NCBI RefSeq assembly: GCF_024055665.1
Contig: NZ_JAMXMC010000014.1
Span: 36,029 to 100,028 of the forward strand
DNA: 64,000 bases
Direction of reading: 5' to 3'
Source of the DNA: Ideonella oryzae
GTDB lineage: Bacteria > Pseudomonadota > Gammaproteobacteria > Burkholderiales > Burkholderiaceae_C
A model generated the notes under the pieces. That model saw nothing but the letters and a program-made list of their open reading frames with translations. It made no database searches and was not told the origin of the DNA. Below, one piece after another: positions 15,523 to 24,522 of the stretch. The first letter of the stretch is position 1. Every line of letters starts with the position of its first letter. A program made the translations under genes and the position numbers.

Positions 15523-17589
15523 ATGTCCTCTTCCGGTCCCAACACCCTGAACCCCGCCCAGATGGAGGCGGTGAACTACCTGCGGGGGCCCTGCCTGGTG
15601 CTGGCCGGCGCGGGCTCGGGCAAGACGCGGGTGATCACCCACAAGATCGCGCGGCTGCTGCAGGAGGGCCTGAGGCCCAAGCAGATCGCGGCCATCACCT
15701 TCACCAACAAGGCCGCACGCGAGATGCGCGAGCGAGCGCAGTCGCTGGTGGGGCCGCGCGCGGCCAAGGACCTGGCCATCAGCACCTTCCACTCGCTGGG
15801 CGTGCGCATGCTGCGCGAGGACGGCACCAAGCTAGGCCTGAAGGAGCAGTTCTCCATCCTGGACGCCGACGACGTGCTGGGCGTGCTGCGCGATGCCGGC
15901 AGCTGCACCGACAACAAGATCGCCCGTCAGTGGCAGTGGACGATCAGCCTGTGGAAGAACCAGGGCATCAACAGCAGCACCGCGCCCTCGGTGGCCAAGG
16001 ACGACAACGAGCTGGTGGCCGCCAAGGTGATGCGGCTCTACGAGGAGCGGCTGGCGGCCTACCAGGCGGTGGACTTCGACGACCTGATCAGTCTGCCGCT
16101 CAAGCTGCTGCAGACGAACGACGAGGCCCGCGCCAAGTGGCAGAACCAGTTCGGCCATGTGCTGGTGGACGAGTACCAGGACACCAACGCGGTGCAGTAC
16201 GAACTGCTCAAGGCCCTGGTGGAGCACCCGGACGAGCGCCGCCACGGCCTGTTCACCGCGGTGGGCGACGACGACCAGAGCATCTACGGCTGGCGTGGCG
16301 CGACGATCGAGAACCTCAAGCGCCTGCCCGAGGAGTTCCCCAACCTCAAAGTCATCCCGCTGGAGCAGAACTACCGCTCCACCAGCGCCATCCTGCGCGC
16401 GGCCAACGAGGTGATCGGCCTGAACCCCAAGCTCTTTCCCAAGAAGCTGTGGAGCGACCTGGGCGAAGGCGAGCCGGTGCGGGTGGTCGAGTGCGACGGC
16501 GAGGAACACGAGGCCGAGCGGGCGGTCGCCCGGATCCAGGCCCTGCGGGCGCAGGACCCGCGCATCCAGTTCGCCGACTTCGCGATCCTCTACCGCGCCA
16601 ACCACCAGGCCCGCATCTTCGAGCAGAAGCTGCGCATGGCCCAGATTCCCTACAAGGTCTCGGGTGGCCAGAGCTTCTTCGACAAGGCCGAGATCAAGGA
16701 CCTGTGCGCCTGGCTGCGCCTCTTGGTGAACCAGGACGACGACCCGGCCTTCCTGCGCGCGGTGACCACGCCCAAGCGGGGCATCGGCCACCAGACGCTG
16801 GGCGCGCTGGGCGAGTTCTCCGGTCAGTGGAAGATGTCCATGTACGAGGCCCTGTTCGCGCAGAGCCTGTCGGCCAAGCTGTCGGCCAAGGCCATCGGCT
16901 CGCTGCACGAGTTCGGCCGCTACGTGAACGACCTGGAGTACAAGGCCCGCCACACCGTGGGCGGCGAGGACGCCAAGAAGTTGCTGATCGAGTGGCTCAA
17001 GGACATCGACTACGAGAAGCACCTCTTCGAGCACGAGGACAGCGAGAAGGTGGCCCAGGCGCGCTGGAGCAATGTGCTGGACTTCGTGGACTGGGTGGCC
17101 AAGCGCTGTGGCGGCCAGATCCTGCAGGAGGGTGGCACCTTTGAGACCGAGAAGAAGAGCGTGCTGGAAGTGGCCCAGAGCATCAGCGTGATCCTGAGCC
17201 TGGCCGAGCGCGACGAGGGCCAGGACCAGGTGGTGCTGACCACGCTGCACGCCAGCAAGGGCCTGGAGTGGCCGCACGTCATCCTGGCCGGCGTCAACGA
17301 GGGGCTGCTGCCCTTCAAGGCCGACGAGGAGCAGATGACGCCCGAGCGGCTGCAGGAGGAGCGCCGCCTGATGTATGTGGGCATCACCCGCGCCCAGCGC
17401 TCGCTGGTGGTCAGCACGCTGCGCCGGCGCAAGAAGGGCCGCGAGACCATCGCGGGCATCCCCAGCCGCTTTATCGCCGAGATGAAGCTCCACGAGGCCG
17501 CGGGCCGCGAGGACCCCAAGGACCGCCTGAAGCGCCTGCGCGCCGAACTGGCCGCCAAGGCCGCCGCCGCGCCGCCTCCGGCGGCCTGA
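15523..17589 (+). CDS. rep: UvrD/Rep-family ATP-dependent DNA helicase, Rep type
   Basis: This 688-residue superfamily 1 helicase has motif I AGAGSGKTRVI near residue 25, motif Ia ITFTNKAAREM, motif II VDEYQDTN, motif III GDDDQSIYGWRGA and motif IV EQNYRST. Motif V is TLHASKGLEW and motif VI is YVGITRAQ. Length and the absence of a long C-terminal tail fit Rep (E. coli Rep is 673 residues) better than UvrD. Start ATG 15523 gives SSSGPNTLNPAQMEAV, the typical N-terminus. It is co-directional with priA, and both act at stalled forks. Its stop is six bases from the stop of the convergent acetyltransferase gene. Confidence 0.93.
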   Translation: MSSSGPNTLNPAQMEAVNYLRGPCLVLAGAGSGKTRVITHKIARLLQEGLRPKQIAAITFTNKAAREMRERAQSLVGPRAAKDLAISTFHSLGVRMLREDGTKLGLKEQFSILDADDVLGVLRDAGSCTDNKIARQWQWTISLWKNQGINSSTAPSVAKDDNELVAAKVMRLYEERLAAYQAVDFDDLISLPLKLLQTNDEARAKWQNQFGHVLVDEYQDTNAVQYELLKALVEHPDERRHGLFTAVGDDDQSIYGWRGATIENLKRLPEEFPNLKVIPLEQNYRSTSAILRAANEVIGLNPKLFPKKLWSDLGEGEPVRVVECDGEEHEAERAVARIQALRAQDPRIQFADFAILYRANHQARIFEQKLRMAQIPYKVSGGQSFFDKAEIKDLCAWLRLLVNQDDDPAFLRAVTTPKRGIGHQTLGALGEFSGQWKMSMYEALFAQSLSAKLSAKAIGSLHEFGRYVNDLEYKARHTVGGEDAKKLLIEWLKDIDYEKHLFEHEDSEKVAQARWSNVLDFVDWVAKRCGGQILQEGGTFETEKKSVLEVAQSISVILSLAERDEGQDQVVLTTLHASKGLEWPHVILAGVNEGLLPFKADEEQMTPERLQEERRLMYVGITRAQRSLVVSTLRRRKKGRETIAGIPSRFIAEMKLHEAAGREDPKDRLKRLRAELAAKAAAAPPPAA

Positions 17590-17595
17590 GCTCGT

Positions 17596-18087
17596 TCAGC
17601 CCAGCTCGGCCTTCAGGTAATGGGCGCCGGGCAGGGGGTTGAAGTAGTAGGGCGGAATCTCTTCGAAGCCCAGAGAGGCATAGAGCCCGCGCGCGGCCTC
17701 CATGTCGTCCAGCGTGTCCAGCAGCATGGCCGAGTAGCCGGCCTGGGTGGCCTGGTCCATCAGCGCCTGGGCCAGCAGCCGGCCCAGGCCGAAGCGGCGG
17801 AAGGCCCTGCGCACGAACAGCCGCTTCATTTCGCAGGCGTTGGCGTAGTCCACGTCGGGCAGCGGGCGGAAGGCGCCGCAGCCGGCCAGCTCGCCATCGA
17901 CATAGGCCAGCAGCAGGTGGCCATGCGGTGGGGCATAGTCGCCCGGCAGGGCGGCCAGCTCGGCCTCGAAATCCTGGAAGCCCAGGTCCACGCCCAGGGT
18001 CTGGGCGTATTCGGTGAAGACGACCCGGACCTGTGCCAGGGCGGCGTCTCCGTCGGGGGGCGTCAGCTGTATCTCAGGGGTGTCCAT
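17596..18087 (-). CDS. GNAT family N-acetyltransferase
   Basis: This 163-residue GNAT-fold acyltransferase shows motif A with the acetyl-CoA pyrophosphate loop RRFGLGRLL (about 97-105), preceded by the strand MKRLFVRRAF, and motif B DTLDDMEAARGLYASLGFEE. No specific substrate is recognised. It is a single reverse-strand gene between rep and the cytochrome b gene, 55 bases from the latter's stop. Confidence 0.9.
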   Translation of the reverse strand: MDTPEIQLTPPDGDAALAQVRVVFTEYAQTLGVDLGFQDFEAELAALPGDYAPPHGHLLLAYVDGELAGCGAFRPLPDVDYANACEMKRLFVRRAFRRFGLGRLLAQALMDQATQAGYSAMLLDTLDDMEAARGLYASLGFEEIPPYYFNPLPGAHYLKAELG

Positions 18088-18142
18088 CGCCAGCGGGCGA
18101 AGTGGCGGGACCGACAGTCTAGCGGCAGGACGCCCAGCCTGC

Positions 18143-18835
18143 TCAGCCGCCCAGCCGGGCCACCCACACGGCCCCGCCCGCGCACAGGCCCAGCAGGGCC
18201 AGCGCTGCCAGGCGGCTGAGGGCGTTGTCGCGGCTGGCCGGTGTGCCGGCGGGCAGGGTCTGGTCGCCGGTCAGCATCGGCCGCACCAGGTCGTGCCTCT
18301 TCACCAGCCGGTGGAGCACGATGGCCACCACATGCAGGCCCACCAGTGCCAGCAGCAGGGTCTGACCGGTGCCCTTGTGCCAGCGGGTGCCCCAACTGGC
18401 CCAGTCCTCGGGCACCAGGGCGTTGAGCGGGCCCACGGTGGCGATCTCGTCATCGGCCACCAGGCCGGTGGCCACCTGCAGGGCCAGCACGGTCAACAGG
18501 GCCAGCACGGACCAGGCGCCCAGCGGGTTGTGGCCGGCCTGTGCCGGCCATTGCCCGCGCAGGTAGCGCCACACGGTGAGGGGCCCCCGCACGAAGCTGG
18601 CAAAGCGCGACCAGCGTCCGCCCACCAGGCCCCACACCAGGCGGAAGGCCACCAACGCCCCCGTGGCCAAGCCCAGCCGCAGATGCCAGTCCATGGCGTT
18701 GCCACCCACCTTGCCCGTCACGAACAACGCCACCACCGCGGCCAGCAGGCCCCAGTGGAACAGGCGCGTCGGCAGATCCCAGACGCGGACCGGCGCGGTG
18801 ACCGCCTGGGGCGTGGTGGCGGGCGAGGCAGTCAT
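18143..18835 (-). CDS. Cytochrome b561 / Ni,Fe-hydrogenase-type cytochrome b
   Basis: This 230-residue membrane protein is predicted to have four to five helices and heme-ligand histidines in RLFHWGLLAAVVALF, DWHLRLG and LVGLHVVAIVLHRLV. The N-terminal VWDLPTRLFHW is typical of the bacterial di-heme cytochrome b561 family that passes quinol electrons to small periplasmic cytochromes. It is divergent from a cytochrome c-prime-type gene (188 bases apart). That pairing is frequent in betaproteobacteria and suggests a shared redox module. Confidence 0.9.
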   Translation of the reverse strand: MTASPATTPQAVTAPVRVWDLPTRLFHWGLLAAVVALFVTGKVGGNAMDWHLRLGLATGALVAFRLVWGLVGGRWSRFASFVRGPLTVWRYLRGQWPAQAGHNPLGAWSVLALLTVLALQVATGLVADDEIATVGPLNALVPEDWASWGTRWHKGTGQTLLLALVGLHVVAIVLHRLVKRHDLVRPMLTGDQTLPAGTPASRDNALSRLAALALLGLCAGGAVWVARLGG

Positions 18836-19022
18836 TCAGAACTCCTGGGCGGTGGTTGGGTCAGGATGCGAACCATACCGCGTGTTGGCGGCCACCGGTG
18901 TGCGGTGGGACACGGCGTGCGGTCAGGGCTTGCCTACACTTGGGCTGCGCCCGGGGGTCTGCTCGGGCGGTTCCCTGGATGTCACACGGGCCGACCTCGG
19001 CCCATCCACTTGGAGGAAATGC

Positions 19023-19475
19023 ATGAGAAAAGCCGTCGCCATCACCGCAGCCACCCTGGCCCTGTTCGCCGCCCTTCCTGCGGCCGCGCAGTTCGCCAAG
19101 CCGACCGACGCGGTCAAGTACCGCGAGGCGGCCTTCAAGCTGATGGCCAACCACTTCGGGCGGATCAATGCCATGGCCCAGGGCAAGGTGCCGTTCGACG
19201 CCAAGGCCGCCCAGGCCAATGCCGAGGTGCTGAACATGCTGGCCAAGCTGCCTTGGGACGCCTTTCCTGCAGGCTCCAACGTCGGCAACACCGAGGCCAA
19301 GCCCGAGGTCTGGAGCCAGCCCGACAAGTTCAAGTCCGGCGCCCAGCTGCTGATCGACAACGTGGCCAAGCTGGATGCCGCCGCCAAGGCCGGCAACCTC
19401 GATCAGATCAAGGCCGCCGCCGGTGAGGTGGGCAAGTCCTGCAAGGCCTGCCACGAGACCTTCAAGAAGGACTGA
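19023..19475 (+). CDS. Cytochrome c-prime / c556-type protein
   Basis: This 150-residue periplasmic four-helix-bundle cytochrome has a signal peptide with cleavage predicted after AALPAAA (about residue 22). The heme-binding site CKACH is at 140-144 near the C-terminus, the hallmark position in class II cytochromes c. The block KYREAAFKLMANHFGRI and the aromatic residues WDAF before SNVGNT are family features. A strong ribosome binding site, GGAGGAAAT, is placed four bases before the ATG. It probably takes electrons from the divergently encoded cytochrome b561. Its stop touches the stop of the convergent uup gene. Confidence 0.94.
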   Translation: MRKAVAITAATLALFAALPAAAQFAKPTDAVKYREAAFKLMANHFGRINAMAQGKVPFDAKAAQANAEVLNMLAKLPWDAFPAGSNVGNTEAKPEVWSQPDKFKSGAQLLIDNVAKLDAAAKAGNLDQIKAAAGEVGKSCKACHETFKKD

Positions 19476-21380
19476 TCAGGCGCGCTGGCCCAGCGTTTCC
19501 CAGCGTTCGAGCAGGGCCATGAGTTCCTCCTCGATCTTGCTGTGGCGCTGGGTCACCTCTGCCACACGCTGCGGCGGTTGGGTGTAGAAGCCGCTGTCGG
19601 CCAGCAGGCCGGCCAGTTCGGCCTGCTCGGCTTCCAGGGCCTCGATCTTGCCGGGCAGCTCGTCGAACTCGCGCTGTTCCTTGTAGCTGAGCTTGCGCTT
19701 GGGCTCGGCCGGCGTGGTCGCCGGGACGGCGACCGGTGCGGGGGGCGGTGCTGGCGCGGCCAAAGCGGCCGCCTTGGCCGCGGCCTTTTGAGCGGCGTCC
19801 TGCGCGGCCGCGCTGCGGGCCGACTGGGCCTGCCAGTCGCTGATGCCGCCTTCGTACTCGCGCCACAGGCCGCCGCCTTCAGCCACCAGGGTGCTGGTCA
19901 CCACGTTGTCGACGAAGCGCCGGTCGTGGCTGACCAGGAAGACGGTGCCGTCGTAGTCCTGCAGCAGTTCCTCCAGCATCTCCAGCGTCTCGATGTCGAG
20001 GTCGTTGGTCGGCTCGTCCAGCACCAGCACATTGGCCGGGCGGGCGAACAGCCGGGCCAGCAGCAGGCGGTTGCGCTCGCCGCCCGACAGGCTCTTGACC
20101 GGCGAGTGGGCCCGGGCCGGCGAGAACAGGAAGTCGCCCAGGTAGCTCATCACGTGCTTGCGCTGGTTGCCGATCTCGATCCACTCGCTGCCGGGGCTGA
20201 TGGTGTCGGCCAGCGTGGCCTCGGGGTTGAGCACCTCGCGCATCTGGTCGAAGTAGGCGACCTCGACGCGGCTGCCCTGGCGCACCGTGCCGCTGTCGGG
20301 GGCCAACTGACCCAGGATCAGCTTGAGCAGCGTGGTCTTGCCCGCGCCGTTGGGGCCGATCAGGCCGATCTTGTCCCCGCGCAGCACGGTGGTGGAGAAG
20401 TGGCTCACCACCGTCTTGTCGCCGAAGGCCTTGCTCACGTCTTCCAGCTCGGCCACGATCTTGCCGCTGGCGCTGCCGGTGTCCACATCCAGCCGCACCT
20501 TGCCGACCACGTCGCGCCGCGCGGCACGGGTTTCGCGCAGCTTCTCCAGCCGGGCGATGCGGGCCACGCTGCGGGTGCGCCGGGCCTCCACGCCCTTGCG
20601 GATCCAGACCTCCTCCTGGGCCAGCAGTTTGTCGGCGCGGGCATTCTGCAGCGCCTCGGCCTCCAGCTCACGCTGCTTGGCCGCCTCGAAGGCGGCGAAG
20701 TTGCCGGGGTAGCTGCGCAGCTGGCCGCGGTCCAGTTCGATGATGCGGGTGGTCACCGCGTCCAGGAAGGCCCGGTCGTGGGTGATCAGCAGCAGCGCGC
20801 CGCGAAAGTTGTTGAGCAGGCTGGCCAGCCAGTCGATGGCGTCCAGGTCCAGGTGGTTGGTGGGCTCGTCCAGCAGCAGCACGTCGGGTGTGGCCACCAG
20901 GGCGCGTGCCAGGGCCACACGCTTGCGCCAGCCGCCCGACAGGGCGTCGATCCGGGCCTGCGGGTCCAGCTCCAGGCGCTGCAGGGCTTCGTCCACCCGC
21001 TGCTCCCAGTTCCAGCCATCGAGGGCTTCCAGCCGGGTCTGCAGCGCGTCCAGATCCTCGCCGGGGGCGTGGTTCTCGTAGCGATCGCGCACGGCTTTGG
21101 CTTCGGCCACGCCCTCGCTGACCACCTCGAACACGGTGGCGCCCGGCTGCAGGAAGGGCTCCTGCGGCACATATTCGCGGCGCACGCCACTCTGCACCTG
21201 CAGCAGGCCGTCGTCGGGCTTCTCCAGCCCGGCCAGGATCTTCAGCAGCGAGCTCTTGCCAGCGCCGTTGCGGCCGATCAGGCCGATGCGTTCGCCGTTG
21301 TCCAGCGAGAGGTCCGCCCCATCGAGCAAGGGCACGTGGCCGAAGGCGAGGTGGGCTTGGGTGAGGGTGAGCAATGCCAT
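19476..21380 (-). CDS. uup: ABC-F family ATPase, Uup type
   Basis: This 634-residue soluble protein has two ABC ATPase domains and no membrane part. Domain 1 carries Walker A GRNGAGKS at 36-43, the signature LSGGWRKR and Walker B LLLDEPTNHLDLD. Domain 2 carries GPNGAGKT, LSGGERNR and LVLDEPTNDLDIE. A C-terminal Ala/Pro-rich linker and coiled coil (about 545-625) match Uup rather than EttA. Length equals E. coli Uup (635). Uup-type factors act on ribosomes or branched DNA; the exact role is unsettled. Its gene follows gshB on the reverse strand with a 63-base gap. Confidence 0.93.
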   Translation of the reverse strand: MALLTLTQAHLAFGHVPLLDGADLSLDNGERIGLIGRNGAGKSSLLKILAGLEKPDDGLLQVQSGVRREYVPQEPFLQPGATVFEVVSEGVAEAKAVRDRYENHAPGEDLDALQTRLEALDGWNWEQRVDEALQRLELDPQARIDALSGGWRKRVALARALVATPDVLLLDEPTNHLDLDAIDWLASLLNNFRGALLLITHDRAFLDAVTTRIIELDRGQLRSYPGNFAAFEAAKQRELEAEALQNARADKLLAQEEVWIRKGVEARRTRSVARIARLEKLRETRAARRDVVGKVRLDVDTGSASGKIVAELEDVSKAFGDKTVVSHFSTTVLRGDKIGLIGPNGAGKTTLLKLILGQLAPDSGTVRQGSRVEVAYFDQMREVLNPEATLADTISPGSEWIEIGNQRKHVMSYLGDFLFSPARAHSPVKSLSGGERNRLLLARLFARPANVLVLDEPTNDLDIETLEMLEELLQDYDGTVFLVSHDRRFVDNVVTSTLVAEGGGLWREYEGGISDWQAQSARSAAAQDAAQKAAAKAAALAAPAPPPAPVAVPATTPAEPKRKLSYKEQREFDELPGKIEALEAEQAELAGLLADSGFYTQPPQRVAEVTQRHSKIEEELMALLERWETLGQRA

Positions 21381-21443
21381 GGCGCGATTGTCCCCTCTGC
21401 GCTCCTTCTGCGCCGGCTGCCTGCGGGCCGCGCCGATTTCATG

Positions 21444-22406
21444 TCAGCGCGCGGCCACGGCGGCCTCCAGCGCGTCGACGAAGCAGGCCGCCACGTCGAA
21501 GCCGGTCTGGTCGGTGATCTCCTGGAAGCAGGTCGGGCTGGTGACGTTGATCTCGGTGAGGCGGTCGCCGATCACGTCCAGGCCCACCAGCAGCAGACCA
21601 CGCGCGGCCAGCACCGGGCCCAGGGCCTCGGCGATGGCCCGGTCGCTGTCGGACAGGGGCTGGGCCACGCCCTTGCCGCCGGCCGCCAGGTTGCCGCGGA
21701 TCTCGCTGCCCTGCGGGATGCGGGCCAGGCAGAAGGGCACCGGCTGGCCACCGATGACCAGCACGCGCTTGTCGCCGTGCACGATCTCGGGCACGTAGCG
21801 CTGCACCATCACCGTCTGCGCGCCGTCGCGGTTGAGGGTTTCGATAATGCTGCCCAGGTTCAGGCCGTCCTCGCGCACGCGGAAGATGCCCATGCCGCCC
21901 ATGCCGTCCAGCGGCTTGAGGATGATGTCGTGGTGCTCGGCGTGGAAGGCGCGGATGGCCGCCGCGCTGCGGGTGACCAGGGTGGGCGAGGTGAACTGCG
22001 GGAACTCGAGGATGGCGAGCTTTTCCGGGTGGTCGCGCAGCGCCTGGGGCGAGTTGAAGACCCGCGCGCCTTCGGCTTCGGCCCGGCCGAGCAGGTGGGT
22101 GGCGTAGAAATACTCGCTGTCGAAGGGCGGGTCCTTGCGCATGATGACCGCGTCGAAGGCCGCCAGGGCTTCGCTGCCCTCGCCCGCCACGGTGTACCAG
22201 TCCTTCACACCGGCCCCCGAGCGGCCGGTCAGGGCGAGGGCCTGAATGTGGGCGCTGACTTTCCCGCCGGTGACCCAGGACAGGTCCTCGGGCCCGCAGT
22301 GGTGCAGGCTGTGGCCGCGCCGGGCGGCTTCGCGCATCATCGCGAAGGTCGAGTCCTTGTGCGTCTTGAAGGTGGACAGGGGGTCGGCAACGAACAGGAG
22401 TTTCAT
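21444..22406 (-). CDS. gshB: Glutathione synthetase
   Basis: This 320-residue ATP-grasp ligase joins gamma-glutamylcysteine and glycine, the second step of glutathione synthesis. It shows the N-terminal MKLLFVADPL strand, KDPPFDSEYFYAT, the ATP-binding loop LKPLDGMGGMGIF and the metal-binding end VGLDVIGDRLTEINVTSPT. Length is close to E. coli GshB (315). The first pathway gene, gshA, lies about 8 kb to the right on the same strand, whereas the two are often neighbours in related bacteria. Confidence 0.97.
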   Translation of the reverse strand: MKLLFVADPLSTFKTHKDSTFAMMREAARRGHSLHHCGPEDLSWVTGGKVSAHIQALALTGRSGAGVKDWYTVAGEGSEALAAFDAVIMRKDPPFDSEYFYATHLLGRAEAEGARVFNSPQALRDHPEKLAILEFPQFTSPTLVTRSAAAIRAFHAEHHDIILKPLDGMGGMGIFRVREDGLNLGSIIETLNRDGAQTVMVQRYVPEIVHGDKRVLVIGGQPVPFCLARIPQGSEIRGNLAAGGKGVAQPLSDSDRAIAEALGPVLAARGLLLVGLDVIGDRLTEINVTSPTCFQEITDQTGFDVAACFVDALEAAVAAR

Positions 22407-22571
22407 GGCGCGGGGCGACGGTCAGAAAGCGCCAGTGTGCCCTGAAGCTGCGGGCCGTGCCGCAACCAGGGTGTCACGTTTGTTCACGTGTTGAGGTGCC
22501 TCCGGTCAGCGCAAAGGCCGGGACCGGCGTTACATCTTCACCGCGATCCGATCCATTTCACAGGACACGTC

Positions 22572-23324
22572 ATGAACGATCCGCTTGCCTCTTCCTCCAA
22601 CCCGGTGCCCGGTATGGCGCCGGCCCGTCGCACTTCCCCGGCTTTGCTGGTGGGGGCAGGGCTGGCCGCAGGGGTGTTTGCCGCCGCTGCAGGGGCCCTG
22701 GTCTGGCAAAAGGTGTCCACCCCCGCGGTGCTGCCACAGCCCGAGCCGGTGGCCTCCGCGGTGATGGCCCTGCCGGCCAGCGCACCCCCGTCCATCGCTG
22801 CGGTGGCCTCGGCGCCGGTGGTGGCCCAGGCGGCCTCTCCGGTGACGGCGCCTGCGCCGGTCCACAAGCCGTTGCACAAGCCCGTGACCAAGGCCCCGAC
22901 GGCGGTGGCCGAGACTCCGGCGGCCTCGGTGCCCGTCACCACGGCACAGACGCCCCCCCCGGCCCCGGTCAAGGCGGTGTGCACCAACTGTGGCGTGGTG
23001 GAATCCGTGCAGGAAGAAAAGCACAAGGGCCACGGCACCGGCATGGGCGCGGTGGCGGGTGGTGTCGTCGGCGGGGTGGTGGGCAACCAGTTCGGCAAGA
23101 ACTCCCGCATCATCGGCGCCATCGGTGGTGCACTGGTGGGGCACCAGATCGAGCGGGATGTGCGCTCGACGATGGATTACAAGATCGTCGTGCGCATGGA
23201 AGATGGCAGCCGCCAGACGGTGACCCAGGCCCAGAGCGTGCCGGTGGGGACCCATGTGACCGTGCAGAACGGCGCGTTGCGGGTCAACAATGGGGCCACG
23301 GACAGCGGCAGCGGGTCGTACTGA
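22572..23324 (+). CDS. Glycine-zipper 2TM-domain protein
   Basis: This 250-residue protein has one N-terminal membrane segment (about 22-42, ALLVGAGLAAGVFAAAAGAL). A long Ala/Pro/Val-rich spacer with repeated KP pairs follows, then a cysteine pair (CTNCG) near 137-140. The C-terminal glycine-zipper domain (about 155-185) has alternating small residues (GMGAVAGGVVGGVVGNQFG, then IIGAIGGALVGHQ). A short beta region (YKIVVRMEDGSRQTVT) ends the protein. It resembles SlyB/Rick_17kDa-type envelope proteins that depend on glycine zippers. It is divergent from gshB. A C8 run at 22953-22960 lies in the Pro-rich part. Confidence 0.85.
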   Translation: MNDPLASSSNPVPGMAPARRTSPALLVGAGLAAGVFAAAAGALVWQKVSTPAVLPQPEPVASAVMALPASAPPSIAAVASAPVVAQAASPVTAPAPVHKPLHKPVTKAPTAVAETPAASVPVTTAQTPPPAPVKAVCTNCGVVESVQEEKHKGHGTGMGAVAGGVVGGVVGNQFGKNSRIIGAIGGALVGHQIERDVRSTMDYKIVVRMEDGSRQTVTQAQSVPVGTHVTVQNGALRVNNGATDSGSGSY

Positions 23325-23336
23325 GTCCGGTCGGCC

Positions 23337-24500
23337 TCAGTGGCGGCGCTGGCTGGTCAGCAGGGCCAGCGCCCCGGCCAGCACCCCCCAGAAGGCCGAG
23401 CCGATGCCGGCGATCGACAGCCCCGACAACGTGACCACATAGGTCAGCAGCGCCGCGTCGCGGTGGCGCTCCTGCTGCAGCGCGCTGGCCAGGCCGCCAC
23501 CGATGGTGCCCAAGAGGGCCAGGCCGGCGATGCCGATCACCAGTTCCTTCGGGAAGGCCCCCAGCAGGCCCGCCACGGCGCCGCCTGCGAGGCCGACAGC
23601 GATGTAGAACACACCCGCGGCCGCCGATGCGGTGTAGCGCCGCTCGGGGTGTTCGTGGGCCTCCCGGCCCATGCAGATGGCTGCGGTGATGGCCGCCAGG
23701 TTGAAGGCGAAACCGCCGAAGGGGGCCAGCGCCAGCGAGGCCAGGCCGGTGGTGCCCACGGTGGGGGAGACGGGAATCTGGTAGCCCGCCGCCCGCTGGG
23801 CCGCCACGCCGGGCAGATTCTGCGAGGCCATGGTCACGACGAAAAGCGGCAAGCCCAGGCCCACCAGGGCGTGAAGGGTGAACTGCGGTGTGACCCAGAC
23901 CGGCTGCGCCAGGCCCCAGGAGATTCCACCGAGGTGCAGCAGCCCCTGGGCTGCGGCCAGCACAATGCCGGCCAGCAGCACCCCGGGCACGGCGTAGCGC
24001 GGCCACCAGCGGCGTCCGGCCAGGAAGGCCGCGGCCATGCCCACGATCAGCAGCGGCTGGCTGCGGGCGGCCAGGGTGGCATCCAGCGCAAAGCGGGTGA
24101 GCACCCCGGCCAGCAGGGCGGCGGCAATCGCCATCGGGATGCGGTCCATCAGCTTCTCGAACCAGCCGGTGACGCTGACCAGCAGGATCAGCACCGCGCA
24201 GACGATGAAGGCGCCCACGGCCTCGGGCAGCGCGATGCCCTGGCTGGCCGCGATCAAGGCTGCACCGGGGGTGGACCAGGCCGTCAGCACCGGCTGGCGC
24301 GTCCACAGCGACAGACCCAGGCTGGTCAGGCCGGTGCCCAGGCCCAGGGCCCAGATCCAGGAGGCTGTCTGGGCCGTGTCAGCCCCCACGGCCTGGGCCG
24401 CCGCGAAGATGATGGCGATGGAGCTGGTGAAGCCCACCAGCACCGCGACAAAGCCGGCCACGACGGCCGACAGCGAGACATCTTTCCAGAACGCGCGCAT
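23337..24500 (-). CDS. BenE family benzoate/H+ symporter-like transporter
   Basis: This 387-residue integral membrane protein has about 12 hydrophobic segments and high Ala, Gly and Leu content. Family blocks are AVVAGFVAVLVGFTSS at the N-terminus, the SLGLSLWTRQPVLTAWSTPGAAL region near residue 65, and FGGFAFNLAAITAAICMG in the second half. BenE proteins take up aromatic acids, but no catabolic genes are nearby, so the substrate is uncertain. The ATG at 24500 is preferred; an upstream ATG at 24542 would overlap the kup stop. It follows kup by 22 bases. Confidence 0.85.
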   Translation of the reverse strand: MRAFWKDVSLSAVVAGFVAVLVGFTSSIAIIFAAAQAVGADTAQTASWIWALGLGTGLTSLGLSLWTRQPVLTAWSTPGAALIAASQGIALPEAVGAFIVCAVLILLVSVTGWFEKLMDRIPMAIAAALLAGVLTRFALDATLAARSQPLLIVGMAAAFLAGRRWWPRYAVPGVLLAGIVLAAAQGLLHLGGISWGLAQPVWVTPQFTLHALVGLGLPLFVVTMASQNLPGVAAQRAAGYQIPVSPTVGTTGLASLALAPFGGFAFNLAAITAAICMGREAHEHPERRYTASAAAGVFYIAVGLAGGAVAGLLGAFPKELVIGIAGLALLGTIGGGLASALQQERHRDAALLTYVVTLSGLSIAGIGSAFWGVLAGALALLTSQRRH

Positions 24501-24522
24501 CAGGGCAGGGGAGAGAAGAGGG

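Noticed and set aside
19542..22445. Forward frame of 967 codons across uup and gshB
   Set aside because: It is antisense to two clear genes; no motifs.
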